Assembly: GCA_902464015.1 (NCBI GenBank)
Contig: CABQHM010000105.1
Span: forward strand, 1-6,423
Origin: an uncultured Coriobacteriales bacterium
Lineage (GTDB): Bacteria; Actinomycetota; Coriobacteriia; Coriobacteriales; UMGS124
Reading direction: 5' to 3'
DNA: 6,423 nucleotides
Made by a program: the position numbers and the translations under genes. The notes under the pieces are model-generated. The model was not told the DNA's origin. It did no database searches and saw nothing but the letters and a program-made list of their open reading frames with translations. Positions 1-5,380 of the stretch are shown here, one piece after another. Within the stretch, counting starts at the first letter, position 1, and each line of letters starts with the position of its first letter.

Positions 1-118
1 GCTCTCCGCGACCGCGTTGTCCCGGCAGCAGCCCGTGCGGCCCACCGAGAGGCGGACGCCGTTGGCGGAGGCCCACGCGGCAAGCTGGGCGCTGGTGTAC
101 TGCGAGCCCCTGTCCGAG
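1..118 (-). pseudogene. IS3-family transposase OrfB, C-terminal catalytic fragment (severed by RIT insertion)
   Basis: Read on the minus strand from 118 to 1, this encodes SDRGSQYTSAQLAAW, continues through a GR.G..RDNAVAES segment and runs off the left edge. This is the last part of the IS3-type rve/DDE core. The aspartate (codon 112-114) and the glutamate of NAVAES (codon 4-6) are separated by 35 residues, the D-35-E spacing of IS3 transposases. Upstream of 118 the frame reads into unrelated RIT end sequence and reaches a stop at 175-177, so there is no start codon. The missing N-terminal part is found on the same strand at 3504-4123. Joining the two through the shared 7-bp GTCCGAG restores an uninterrupted HSDRGSQYTS. 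What is seen is a split gene; that it was one gene before the RIT insertion is a strong inference. The extreme C-terminus lies outside the window. Confidence 0.93.
112..118. repeat. 7-bp direct repeat GTCCGAG, left copy, flanking the RIT element
   Basis: GTCCGAG at 112-118 is identical and in the same orientation to 3504-3510. The repeat does not extend (T/A before it, C/T after it). The two copies bound the RIT, and keeping only one rebuilds the IS3 transposase frame. It may be a target duplication or the shared overlap region of tyrosine-recombinase strand exchange; the sequence alone does not decide. The last G also belongs to the left outer motif GCTAAGCCGA. Confidence 0.88.
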
Positions 119-186
119 CTAAGCCGATGATTTTCGTCAAACCCCAGGCCAAGGTGCTGATTGCCTGATTGCTCCTAGGCTTAGCG
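118..186. repeat. RIT left end: outer GCTAAGCCGA, CCCCAGG, inner inverted GGCTTAGCG
   Basis: GCTAAGCCGA lies at 118-127, CCCCAGG at 142-148 and GGCTTAGCG at 178-186. The outer and inner copies form an 8-bp perfect inverted pair (118-125 with 178-185). The right end, read inward, shows the same three motifs in the same order, with CCCCAGG at offset 23 instead of 24 and the inner motif at offset 47 instead of 60. This shared layout suggests recombinase binding sites; the binding itself is inferred. Confidence 0.75.
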
Positions 187-199
187 CCGGAAGTATCAT
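169..199 (+). promoter_or_regulatory. possible promoter of the rit operon
   Basis: TATCAT (194-199) matches the -10 consensus at five of six positions. The best upstream candidate is TTGCTC (169-174), a weak -35 box at a long 19-bp spacing. The inner end motif GGCTTAGCG (178-186) lies in the spacer, so recombinase bound there could repress its own operon. Transcription would begin near 206, after the left arm of the hairpin at 195-205. The call rests on a weak -35 match. Confidence 0.3.
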
Positions 200-238
200 C
201 ACCTCGATATCCAATTTTTCTTTGGAAGGGGTGATGAT
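195..238 (+). promoter_or_regulatory. inverted repeat able to sequester the ritA ribosome-binding site
   Basis: ATCATCACC (195-203) is perfectly complementary to GGTGATGAT (230-238). A U-G pair (204/229) and a C-G pair (205/228) extend the stem to 11 bp around a loop of 22 nt. The right arm includes the end of the ritA Shine-Dalgarno run GGAAGGGG (224-231) and stops one base before the ATG at 240. A transcript containing both arms would hide the start site; one begun within the element near 206 would lack the left arm. It could alternatively be an operator. Confidence 0.5.
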
Positions 239-239
239 C

Positions 240-1430
240 ATGGGTATCACCGTTGAAGCCATTTGCGACGAGGCCTTAGAGAGAATGCGCTCTCTAGGCT
301 ACATGGCATCGACCATAGGCCAGAACCGCAAGATGTTCTCGTATCTCGCGGAGTTCGCTGGGCACGGCGATTACACGGAGGAGATCGGAAAGCGATGGCT
401 TGGCGAGGGGAGGTCCGACGGCAAGGACTACTGCGCCAACTACCTCGGGGCGAAGCGGAGGACGGTCTCCATCGCCGACGTCTTCCTCGCGACCGGCTCA
501 ATCGACCTGACGTGCCGCAGCTACGCCGACCCGCAGCCCAGACCGAGGTCCGACGGCTTCCTCGCGCTGCTCGCCGATTACGGGTCCTACGGCGTCGAGC
601 GCGGCTTGGCCGAGGGCACGCGGAACTACTACCTTCGGCTCGCCAGGGAGTTCCTGCTCTACGCCGAGTCCGAGGGCGCCTCATGCGCCGAGGAGCTGAC
701 GCCCGCCGCCGTCTGCGGGTTCATGGCCGCCATATGCCGCCGTTGGCGCGGCACGGACGGGCAGCATATCGTCACGAACTTCAGGCCGTTCCTGAAGTAC
801 CTGGGCAGAGGCGAGCTGCTCGACGCTCTGAGGCTGGCGGGCCCGGTCAGGCGGCATCCGGTAATGGAGACCCTCAAGCCCGAAGACGAGGAGGCGGTGG
901 CTCGAACCTGCTGCAACGGGCTCGTGTCCGCCAAGGACGCCGCCATCACACTCCTCGCCCTGACCACGGGAATGCGCGCGTGCGACATCATCGGCCTCAA
1001 GCTCGGGGACATCGACTGGCGCTCCTCCAGCATAACAATCATACAGCGGAAGACCGGCAGCCCCCTTTCCATGCCGATGGCCGCGGCGGTCCAATCCGCG
1101 CTGGCCGGATACATCCTCAACCATCGCCCCGAATCCGACCGCCCGAACGTGTTCTTGCGGGACAAGGCCCCACACGCCCCGTTCTCGGACCATTCCGCCA
1201 TCTACTCGGCGACGCGGCGCGTTCTCAAGGAAGCCGGCATCGAAGGGGGCGGATCGCTCCTGCTCAGGCGCAGCGCCGCCTCGAGGATGCTGAGGTCGGG
1301 CGCGAGCCTCCCGGTGATATCCGCCGTCTTGGGGCATGCGTCCCCGGAGACCACGAACGGGTACATGGAGGCCAACGAGGACGCCATGCGCTCCTGCGTC
1401 CTGCCGCTGCCCAAGGCGGTGCGCCCATGA
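240..1430 (+). CDS. ritA: RitA, first tyrosine recombinase of the RIT trio
   Basis: This encodes a 396-residue tyrosine recombinase/integrase, the first gene of the RIT operon. The N-terminal half carries helical core-binding (SAM-like) segments, with a clear one at about 110-190. The catalytic domain follows from about residue 215. Visible active-site residues are R246 (TGMRACDI), K271 (RKTGS), R343 (LLLRRSAASRML), H366 (VLGHASPETT) and Y375 (NGYMEAN). The position of the usual box II histidine, three residues before R343, is L340, which could lower or alter catalysis. ATG 240 is chosen because GGAAGGGG (224-231) lies 8 nt upstream; the in-frame TTG at 222 and ATG at 234 are badly placed. 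The stop overlaps the ritB start as ATGA. Membership of the trio is clear from context; the separate job of each recombinase is not known from the sequence. Confidence 0.9.
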   Translation: MGITVEAICDEALERMRSLGYMASTIGQNRKMFSYLAEFAGHGDYTEEIGKRWLGEGRSDGKDYCANYLGAKRRTVSIADVFLATGSIDLTCRSYADPQPRPRSDGFLALLADYGSYGVERGLAEGTRNYYLRLAREFLLYAESEGASCAEELTPAAVCGFMAAICRRWRGTDGQHIVTNFRPFLKYLGRGELLDALRLAGPVRRHPVMETLKPEDEEAVARTCCNGLVSAKDAAITLLALTTGMRACDIIGLKLGDIDWRSSSITIIQRKTGSPLSMPMAAAVQSALAGYILNHRPESDRPNVFLRDKAPHAPFSDHSAIYSATRRVLKEAGIEGGGSLLLRRSAASRMLRSGASLPVISAVLGHASPETTNGYMEANEDAMRSCVLPLPKAVRP

Positions 1431-2392
1431 GGGAATACGACTACAGGAGCGCGTTCGCCGACGATATCAGGAACTTCATCGCCTTCAAGGCCGACGTCGG
1501 CATCGCGTCGGACTCGCGCAACTGGCATCTGCGCGACTTCGACCGCTGGTGCGTGCGGAACGGGGCCGAGCGCTTCGACCAGGGCACCGTCGAGGGCTGG
1601 GTACTTGCTCGGAAGCGGGCGACGAGCGCAGATCACCTGTCGTGGATGTCTTACGTCAGGGAACTCGGCCGCTACATGAGGGCAAACGGACACCCGGAGG
1701 CGTACGTGCTCTCGGATGAGTCCAAGGCGAGGATGGTTCGGGTCCAGCCCTACCTGCTCAGCCAGGAGGAGATAGAGGCGTTCTTCGGTGCCGCCGCCTC
1801 GTTCCGGTCGCCGAGGTCGTGGCTTTGGCAGGGAACCGCTTTCTTCGGGCTGATGCACTCATGCGGGCTTCGGACATGCGAGGCCCGCAAGCCGGGCGTC
1901 GGCGACGTCGATCTTGATGCGCGGCGCATAGACATCCGCCGGTCGAAGGGCAACCGCTCGCGGCGCCTGTCCATCAGCGACGAGATGCGCGACCTGCTTC
2001 GCGAGTGCGGCGAGCGAGCCGACTTCGAGTTCGGGCCCGACAGGTCGGCGTTCTTCGTCAGTACCACGTCGAATCCAGTTGCTCCGAGCCAAGTCGGCGT
2101 CGGATTCAAAACCATTTGGCAAGCCGCCGGTCTTCCCGACGTCAAGAACGGCAAAAGGCCCAGGCCGTACGACTTTCGCCACCACTTCGCGTACGCGAAC
2201 CTGGAGCGCTGGCGCAAAGAGGACGTGAATGTGGAGTCTATGATGCCCTATCTCGCTCGCTACATGGGCCACGCCACGTTCGACAGCACGTACTACTACG
2301 TCCACACCTCGCCCGACTTTCTGGGCGAGTACGCCGGCATCGTCGACGCCGTAAACGATTTGGTGATCCCGGAGGTGGTCCGCGATGTCTAA
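1427..2392 (+). CDS. ritB: RitB, second tyrosine recombinase of the RIT trio
   Basis: This encodes a 321-residue tyrosine recombinase. A short N-terminal core-binding region (about 5-95) precedes the catalytic domain (about 110-300). Active-site residues are R149 (CGLRTCEA), K174 (RRSKGNR), R251 (YDFRHHFA), H282 (YMGHATFDST) and the nucleophile, best placed at Y291, nine residues after H282 as in XerD-type enzymes; Y289 and Y290 adjoin it. The box II histidine is replaced by Y248. The ATG at 1427 overlaps the ritA TGA, so translation is probably coupled; a weak AAGGCGG lies just upstream. The frame is open far upstream of 1427, but that part only shadows ritA. The end overlaps ritC by 8 nt. 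The tyrosine recombinase family and trio position are secure; the specific function is not. Confidence 0.9.
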   Translation: MREYDYRSAFADDIRNFIAFKADVGIASDSRNWHLRDFDRWCVRNGAERFDQGTVEGWVLARKRATSADHLSWMSYVRELGRYMRANGHPEAYVLSDESKARMVRVQPYLLSQEEIEAFFGAAASFRSPRSWLWQGTAFFGLMHSCGLRTCEARKPGVGDVDLDARRIDIRRSKGNRSRRLSISDEMRDLLRECGERADFEFGPDRSAFFVSTTSNPVAPSQVGVGFKTIWQAAGLPDVKNGKRPRPYDFRHHFAYANLERWRKEDVNVESMMPYLARYMGHATFDSTYYYVHTSPDFLGEYAGIVDAVNDLVIPEVVRDV

Positions 2393-3425
2393 ACGCGACC
2401 CCGAGACAGGCGAGGTCAGCTTCTGGAGCTTGGCCCGCTCCTTCATCCACGTTTACTGCCCGAAGGTGCGAGGCCTCTCGCCGAGGACGGTCGAGTCGTA
2501 CCGCATCTCGCTCGAGTGCCTCATCGGCTACCTGGGCCACTGCGGCATCGGGAAGAAGGGCGTCGCGATGGATTGCCTGGAACGCGATCGGTTGAAAGCA
2601 TGGGTGGTCTGGATGCGCGAGGAGAAGGGCTATTCCCCGAAAACGATCGGCTTGCGCATGACCGCGGTGAAGTCGTTCCTCAGATACTGCGCGGGCGAAG
2701 ACGTGACGTTGGCCGCGCTGTACGAGGGGTTCCGCTCCGTCAAGGCCCCCCAAGCGCCCAGGAAGCCGATAGAGCGCCTGAGGCCGGAAGAGCTGAAGGC
2801 CCTGTTGGCTGCCAACTCGGGGGAAACATCGAAGTCGAGGAGGAACCGGGTGCTGCTGATCGTGCTCTGCGAGACTGCGGCGCGCGTCTCCGAGCTCACG
2901 GGCATAACGCTGGGCGACCTCGCCCTCTCCAAGCCGGCGTGCGTGACGCTGTCGGGGAAAGGGTCCAAGACCCGGGTCGTCCCGCTTGGAGATAAATGCG
3001 TCGAGCATTTGGGCGCCTACCTCGACGAGTTCCATCCCGGCAAGCTGCGAAAAGAATCGGCGAGACCCTTGTTCTACAGCAGCAGAGGCGGAAAGCCCGT
3101 TGCTCTGTCGGCGGATTCCGTGAGCTCAATCTTGAAGAAAGCGGGCGATGCGGCCCGACTGCAGTGCCCCTCAGTTCCCGAAAAGCTCCATTGCCATCTG
3201 ATGCGAAAGACCAAAGCGATGGACTTGTACAAGGGCGGCGTTCCACTGCCTTTGGTGATGCAGCTTCTCGGCCATGAGAGCATGGCCACGACTTCTGCGT
3301 TCTACGCGTTCGCGACAATGGAGATGATGAGGCAGGCGATGGAGAATTCCACGCCGAAAATCATATCCGAAGCGGCAGCGTGCCTGACCGACGAGCAGAT
3401 GGAGGCGCTCTACAGCCTTCGTTAA
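2385..3425 (+). CDS. ritC: RitC, third tyrosine recombinase of the RIT trio
   Basis: This encodes a 346-residue tyrosine recombinase and is the only member of the trio with the complete canonical set of catalytic residues: R167 (AARVSELT), K192 (GKGSKTR), H271 and R274 (HLMRKT), H297 (LLGHESMATT) and Y307 (SAFYAFA). An N-terminal SAM-like core-binding domain (about 10-115, with SPRTVESYR and SPKTIGLRM helices) precedes the catalytic domain from about 130. The tyrosine lies ten residues after H297, one more than in RitA, RitB and XerC/D, so the last loop has an extra residue. ATG 2385 follows GGAGG (2371-2375) with a 9-nt gap and overlaps the ritB stop. A tail after about residue 320 extends beyond the nucleophile. 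This may be the principal catalytic subunit, which is an inference from its intact active site. Confidence 0.92.
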   Translation: MSKRDPETGEVSFWSLARSFIHVYCPKVRGLSPRTVESYRISLECLIGYLGHCGIGKKGVAMDCLERDRLKAWVVWMREEKGYSPKTIGLRMTAVKSFLRYCAGEDVTLAALYEGFRSVKAPQAPRKPIERLRPEELKALLAANSGETSKSRRNRVLLIVLCETAARVSELTGITLGDLALSKPACVTLSGKGSKTRVVPLGDKCVEHLGAYLDEFHPGKLRKESARPLFYSSRGGKPVALSADSVSSILKKAGDAARLQCPSVPEKLHCHLMRKTKAMDLYKGGVPLPLVMQLLGHESMATTSAFYAFATMEMMRQAMENSTPKIISEAAACLTDEQMEALYSLR

Positions 3426-3431
3426 CCCAAG

Positions 3432-3490
3432 ACGCTAAGCCGCAAAAATTGACGTTTTCCTGGGGAGATATGCGTTTGTCGGCTTAGCGT
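3432..3490. repeat. RIT right end: 11-bp inverted repeat with CCTGGGG between the arms
   Basis: ACGCTAAGCCG (3432-3442) and CGGCTTAGCGT (3480-3490) are perfect inverted copies 37 nt apart. CCTGGGG (3459-3465) is the complement of the left-end CCCCAGG. Read inward from 3488, the order GCTAAGCCGA, CCCCAGG, GGCTTAGCG repeats that of the left end. The outer motif stands 15 nt inside the 7-bp direct repeat here, whereas at the left end it touches the repeat, so the ends are asymmetric. The outer arm runs straight into TTTTT (3490-3494), so the structure could also stop rit transcription. Confidence 0.75.
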
Positions 3491-3503
3491 TTTTCTCGGC
3501 ATA

Positions 3504-3510
3504 GTCCGAG
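3504..3510. repeat. 7-bp direct repeat GTCCGAG, right copy, flanking the RIT element
   Basis: Second copy of GTCCGAG, identical to 112-118. It encodes, on the minus strand, the Ser-Asp of the HSD catalytic motif of the IS3 transposase. Just inside it, CTCGG (3495-3499) is an inverted match to the CCGAG of the repeat (3506-3510), separated by six bases. This could be a short core-type site at the element-target junction. Confidence 0.88.
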
Positions 3511-3749
3511 TGGAATATCGCGCCGCCGGCGACGTAGCCGCGCCGCTTGGCCATCTCCAGGGCCGACACGCATATGTCGGCCGTCATGCGGGCCGAGAGG
3601 GACCAGCCCACGACCATGCGGGTGGACAGGTCGACGACGGAGGCGAGGCACAGCCGCCCCTCGCCGGTCCTGAGGTAGGTGATGTCCCCGCACAGCACGG
3701 TGGTGGGCACGGGCGGGTTGAATCGCCTGCGGACCAGGTCGGGCCGTGC

Positions 3750-3761
3750 GGGGCCCCGGGG
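3750..3761 (-). other. frame break in the IS3 orfB (G4C4G4 run)
   Basis: The run GGGGCCCCGGGG marks the point where transposase homology switches reading frame by one position on the minus strand. One extra base would restore a continuous frame. No slippery heptamer is present, so a mutation or a base-calling error is more likely than recoding. Confidence 0.7.
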
Positions 3762-4074
3762 TCGGGCACCGTCGTGCGCTTGGCGGCGCGGGGTCGGAAC
3801 CCGCGTATGCCCAGCTCGCGCATGCTCTTGAGCACCGAGTAGCCGCTGGCGCCGGACCACTCGGGCGGCAGCTCGGCCTTCACGCGGCGCCAGCCGAACG
3901 CCCCGCCGCTGCCCTCCCACAGGGCCGCCACGACGTCCTTGAGCCCGGCCAGCGGGTCGGCGTGCCCGCCGGCGTCGAGCCACGAGTAGTACCCGGAGCG
4001 GGAGACGCCCAGCAGGCGGGCCATCGTCGAGACGGGGTACCTGCCCCGCTCGGCCCACATGAGCGCGTACCGGT

Positions 4075-4123
4075 CGCCTACGCCAGCCCCTTGGCGAAGT
4101 AGGCGGCCGCCCTCCTTAAAAAA
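4075..4123 (-). promoter_or_regulatory. programmed -1 frameshift signal between IS3 orfA and orfB
   Basis: On the minus strand, T TTT TTA (4117-4123) sits in frame with OrfA (codons GAT TTT TTA), fitting the X XXY YYZ rule for -1 slippage. Shifting by -1 leads directly into OrfB (TTT TTT AAG). Eleven nt downstream is a stem: 6 bp (4100-4105 with 4075-4080), a 3-nt bulge (4097-4099), then 5 bp (4092-4096 with 4081-4085) and a 6-nt loop. AGGAGG (4111-4116) lies between heptamer and stem. The OrfA stop at 4078-4080 lies inside the stem. Confidence 0.75.
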
Positions 4124-4389
4124 TCGTTCTCGAGCCCCGGCTCCTTGATGCGCCGCCGCGCCGCGGCGAGCTCGGGGTCGGCCTTGGGCTCGGCGGGCTT
4201 CAGCCTCGCCGTCCCCTCCACGCCGAGCTCGCGCTTGCGGTCGGCGACCCAGTTGGAGAGCGTCTTGTCGTTGACGCCCAGGTCGGCCGCGCACTGCTTG
4301 ATCGTCCTGCCGCTGGCCATCACGAAGTCCGCCGTGTCCTTGCGGTACTGCTCGGGGTACTGCTTCCCTGGAACGTGGTCCACTGCCAT
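4078..4389 (-). CDS. IS3-family OrfA, HTH DNA-binding subunit
   Basis: This encodes a 103-residue OrfA of an IS3-family (IS150/IS3-like) element. A helix-turn-helix lies at about residues 28-50 (TIKQCAADLGVNDKTLSNWV), preceded by KQYPEQYRKDTADFV, a common OrfA opening. A charged helix at about 74-97 ends in LENDFLRRAAAYFAKG, the usual end of the OrfA coiled coil where the frameshift to OrfB occurs. KEPGLEND has a proline and glycine where related proteins usually keep a continuous helix, which might weaken dimerization. The ATG (4387-4389) follows an AAGGAAGGGG ribosome-binding site (4396-4405) by about six nt. OrfA alone typically regulates transposition, and the OrfAB fusion catalyses it. 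This gene is intact and could still be expressed although orfB is not. Confidence 0.88.
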   Translation of the reverse strand: MAVDHVPGKQYPEQYRKDTADFVMASGRTIKQCAADLGVNDKTLSNWVADRKRELGVEGTARLKPAEPKADPELAAARRRIKEPGLENDFLRRAAAYFAKGLA

Positions 4390-4437
4390 GCCGGGCCCCT
4401 TCCTTGAGGTGGTGTCTTGATTTTACCTCTCCATCGG

Positions 4438-4457
4438 GTGTCCAAAATAACGATACA
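4438..4457. repeat. probable terminal inverted repeat of the IS3 element (orfA side)
   Basis: The plus-strand sequence GTGTCCAAAATAACGATACA ends in CA at 4457 and abuts the open frame of the outer transposase. Position, AT-rich content relative to its surroundings and the TG/CA terminus fit an IS3 end. The partner end is not in the window, so the repeat length cannot be checked. Confidence 0.6.
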
Positions 4458-5377
4458 CTTCAAGGCTCGTGGAGGAGGGGCTCGCCGCGGCCGGGGAGCT
4501 GTCCGTGGCGACCGTGCAGCGGTTCTTCAGGAAGAACCCCGCGCCCGAGGCGGCCGCGGCCGCCAAGGACCGCCGCGCCTTCGAGGCCGCGCGCGTGAAC
4601 GGCATCTGGCAGGCCGACACGCTCTACGGCCCCTACGTGGGCGCCCCGCGCGCCCGCTCCTACCTGCAGGCCGTGATCGACGACAAGTCGCGCAAGGTGG
4701 TGGCGGCGCGCTTCGTCGCGAGCGGCTGCGCCGCGACCTTCCAGAGGACGCTTCGCGCCGCCGTCGCCTCGCACGGCGTCCCCGAGAAGCTCTTCGTGGA
4801 CAACGGCGGGCCCTACAGGAACGACCAGCTCTCGCTCATATGCGGGGGGCTGGGGATCGTGCTGCTCCACGCCGCGGTGCGGGACGGCGCCGCCAAGGGC
4901 AAGATCGAGCGCTGGAACCGCACCGTGCGCATGCGCTTCCTCTCCACGCTGCCCCCCGAGGCGGAAGGGGGCCTGGAGGAGCTCAACGCCGCCCTGGCCA
5001 AGTGGGTGGCGTCGTACAACTCGGCCGTCCACGGCACCACCAAGAGGGCTCCCGCCGAGGCCTTCGCCGAGGAGGCCGAGCGCCTCAGGTGGGTCGAGGG
5101 AGGGCCCGCCGCCCTGGACGAGGCGTTCCGCAACCGCGCGACCCGAAAGGTCGCCAACGACGCCACGGTGCGCGTGGGCCACGTCCTCTACGACGTGCCG
5201 ATGGGCCTGGTCGGCGAGAAGGTGGAGCTGCGCTACACGCCGGGGGACCCCTCCGACGTCTGGGTCGTGGGACCCGACGGCTCGCGCACGCGCGTCTCGC
5301 CCACCGACAAGGCCGCCAACGCCGAGGCGGGGCGCGTCCGCCTTCCCTGGTCGGTCGACTACTCGAGGGGGGTGTAG
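4458..5377 (+). pseudogene. Mu/Tn7-type DDE transposase, N-terminally truncated by the IS3 insertion
   Basis: The frame is open from the IS3 boundary (TSRLVEEGLAAAGELSVATV) and has no start or ribosome-binding site of its own; a GTG at 4469 has only a weak AAGG 3 nt before it. It begins inside the N-terminal DNA-binding region. The rve catalytic core follows, with the DDE residues seen as WQAD (D50 counted from GTG 4469), FVDNGG (D111) and KIERWN (E147), giving 35 residues between the second and third. A C-terminal beta-rich segment at about 226-275 (TVRVGHVLYDVPMG, KVELRYTPGD) resembles the Mu transposase C-terminal domain. The DDE domain plus a following AAA+ ATPase gene is the arrangement of TniA/TniB, Tn7 TnsB/TnsC and related systems. 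The upstream codons should lie beyond the left edge of the window, on the far side of the IS3. As found it probably cannot bind its ends. Confidence 0.85.
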
Positions 5378-5380
5378 GCG

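Larger units (their letters stand above)
112..3510 (+). mobile_element. RIT element (recombinase in trio), 3392 bp plus one 7-bp repeat
   Basis: Three adjacent, same-strand, overlapping tyrosine recombinase genes of about 396, 321 and 346 codons, with inverted-motif ends and nothing else inside, are the known layout and size (about 3.4 kb) of RIT elements. The outer boundaries come from the 7-bp direct repeat and from exact restoration of the interrupted IS3 transposase. Both ends carry GCTAAGCCGA, CCCCAGG 23-24 nt further in, and an inner inverted GGCTTAGCG. There are no cargo genes. By eye, ritC is less GC-rich than the neighbouring insertion sequences, which fits a separate origin. All three reading frames are open and translationally coupled, so the element may still be active. 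The biochemical mechanism of RIT movement is poorly known. Confidence 0.9.
3504..4123 (-). pseudogene. IS3-family transposase OrfB, N-terminal and first catalytic part (frameshifted, severed by RIT)
   Basis: On the minus strand after the slippery site this encodes RYALMWAERGRYPVSTMARL, then GVSRSGYYSWL and a helical region (the IS3 N-terminal HTH domain). The rve/DDE core follows: NPPVPTTVLCGDITYLRT with the first catalytic aspartate (codon 3684-3686), then VVDLSTRMVVGWSLS and IFHSD. After HSD the frame runs into the RIT and stops at 3435-3437; the continuation is at 1-118. A second lesion lies in the G4C4G4 run at 3750-3761. The frame upstream of it (RTTVPDPGAP) differs by one base from the frame downstream (ARPDLVRRRF), as if one base were missing. 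No usable start codon exists for orfB alone, so it was probably made as a frameshift fusion with OrfA. The gene is inactive as found, through the RIT insertion and probably also through the indel, unless that is a sequencing error. Confidence 0.92.
3504..4457 (-). mobile_element. IS3-family insertion sequence, orfA-proximal part (remainder at 1-118 and beyond)
   Basis: The segment holds orfA, the frameshift region and the first part of orfB, read right to left. The orfA-proximal end is placed at 4457 because the minus strand begins TGTATCGTTATTTTGGACAC there, with the 5' TG typical of IS3 termini, and transposase coding sequence of another element begins directly after it at 4458. The other IS end, its inverted repeat and the 3-4 bp target duplication lie left of the window, so the exact end position is an inference. 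Confidence 0.8.

Noticed and set aside
130..148. CGTCAA and CCCCAGG appear near both RIT ends but in swapped order.
   Set aside because: CCCCAGG keeps a constant offset from the outer motif, whereas CGTCAA does not; the latter is probably coincidence.
121..177. Open minus-strand frame continuing upstream of the SDRGSQYTS fragment.
   Set aside because: It shows no similarity to the expected IFH segment, ends at a stop at 175-177, and lies within the RIT end; it is chance readthrough.
263..1426. Upstream extension of the ritB frame over the whole of ritA.
   Set aside because: The extension is an Arg-rich shadow of ritA with no motifs; ritA itself has recognizable recombinase boxes, and ritB starts at the ATGA overlap.
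240..3425. XerC/XerD chromosome-dimer or integron-type recombinases.
   Set aside because: Three overlapping recombinase genes with their own ends inside another element match RIT organisation; there is no dif-like site and there are no attC cassettes.
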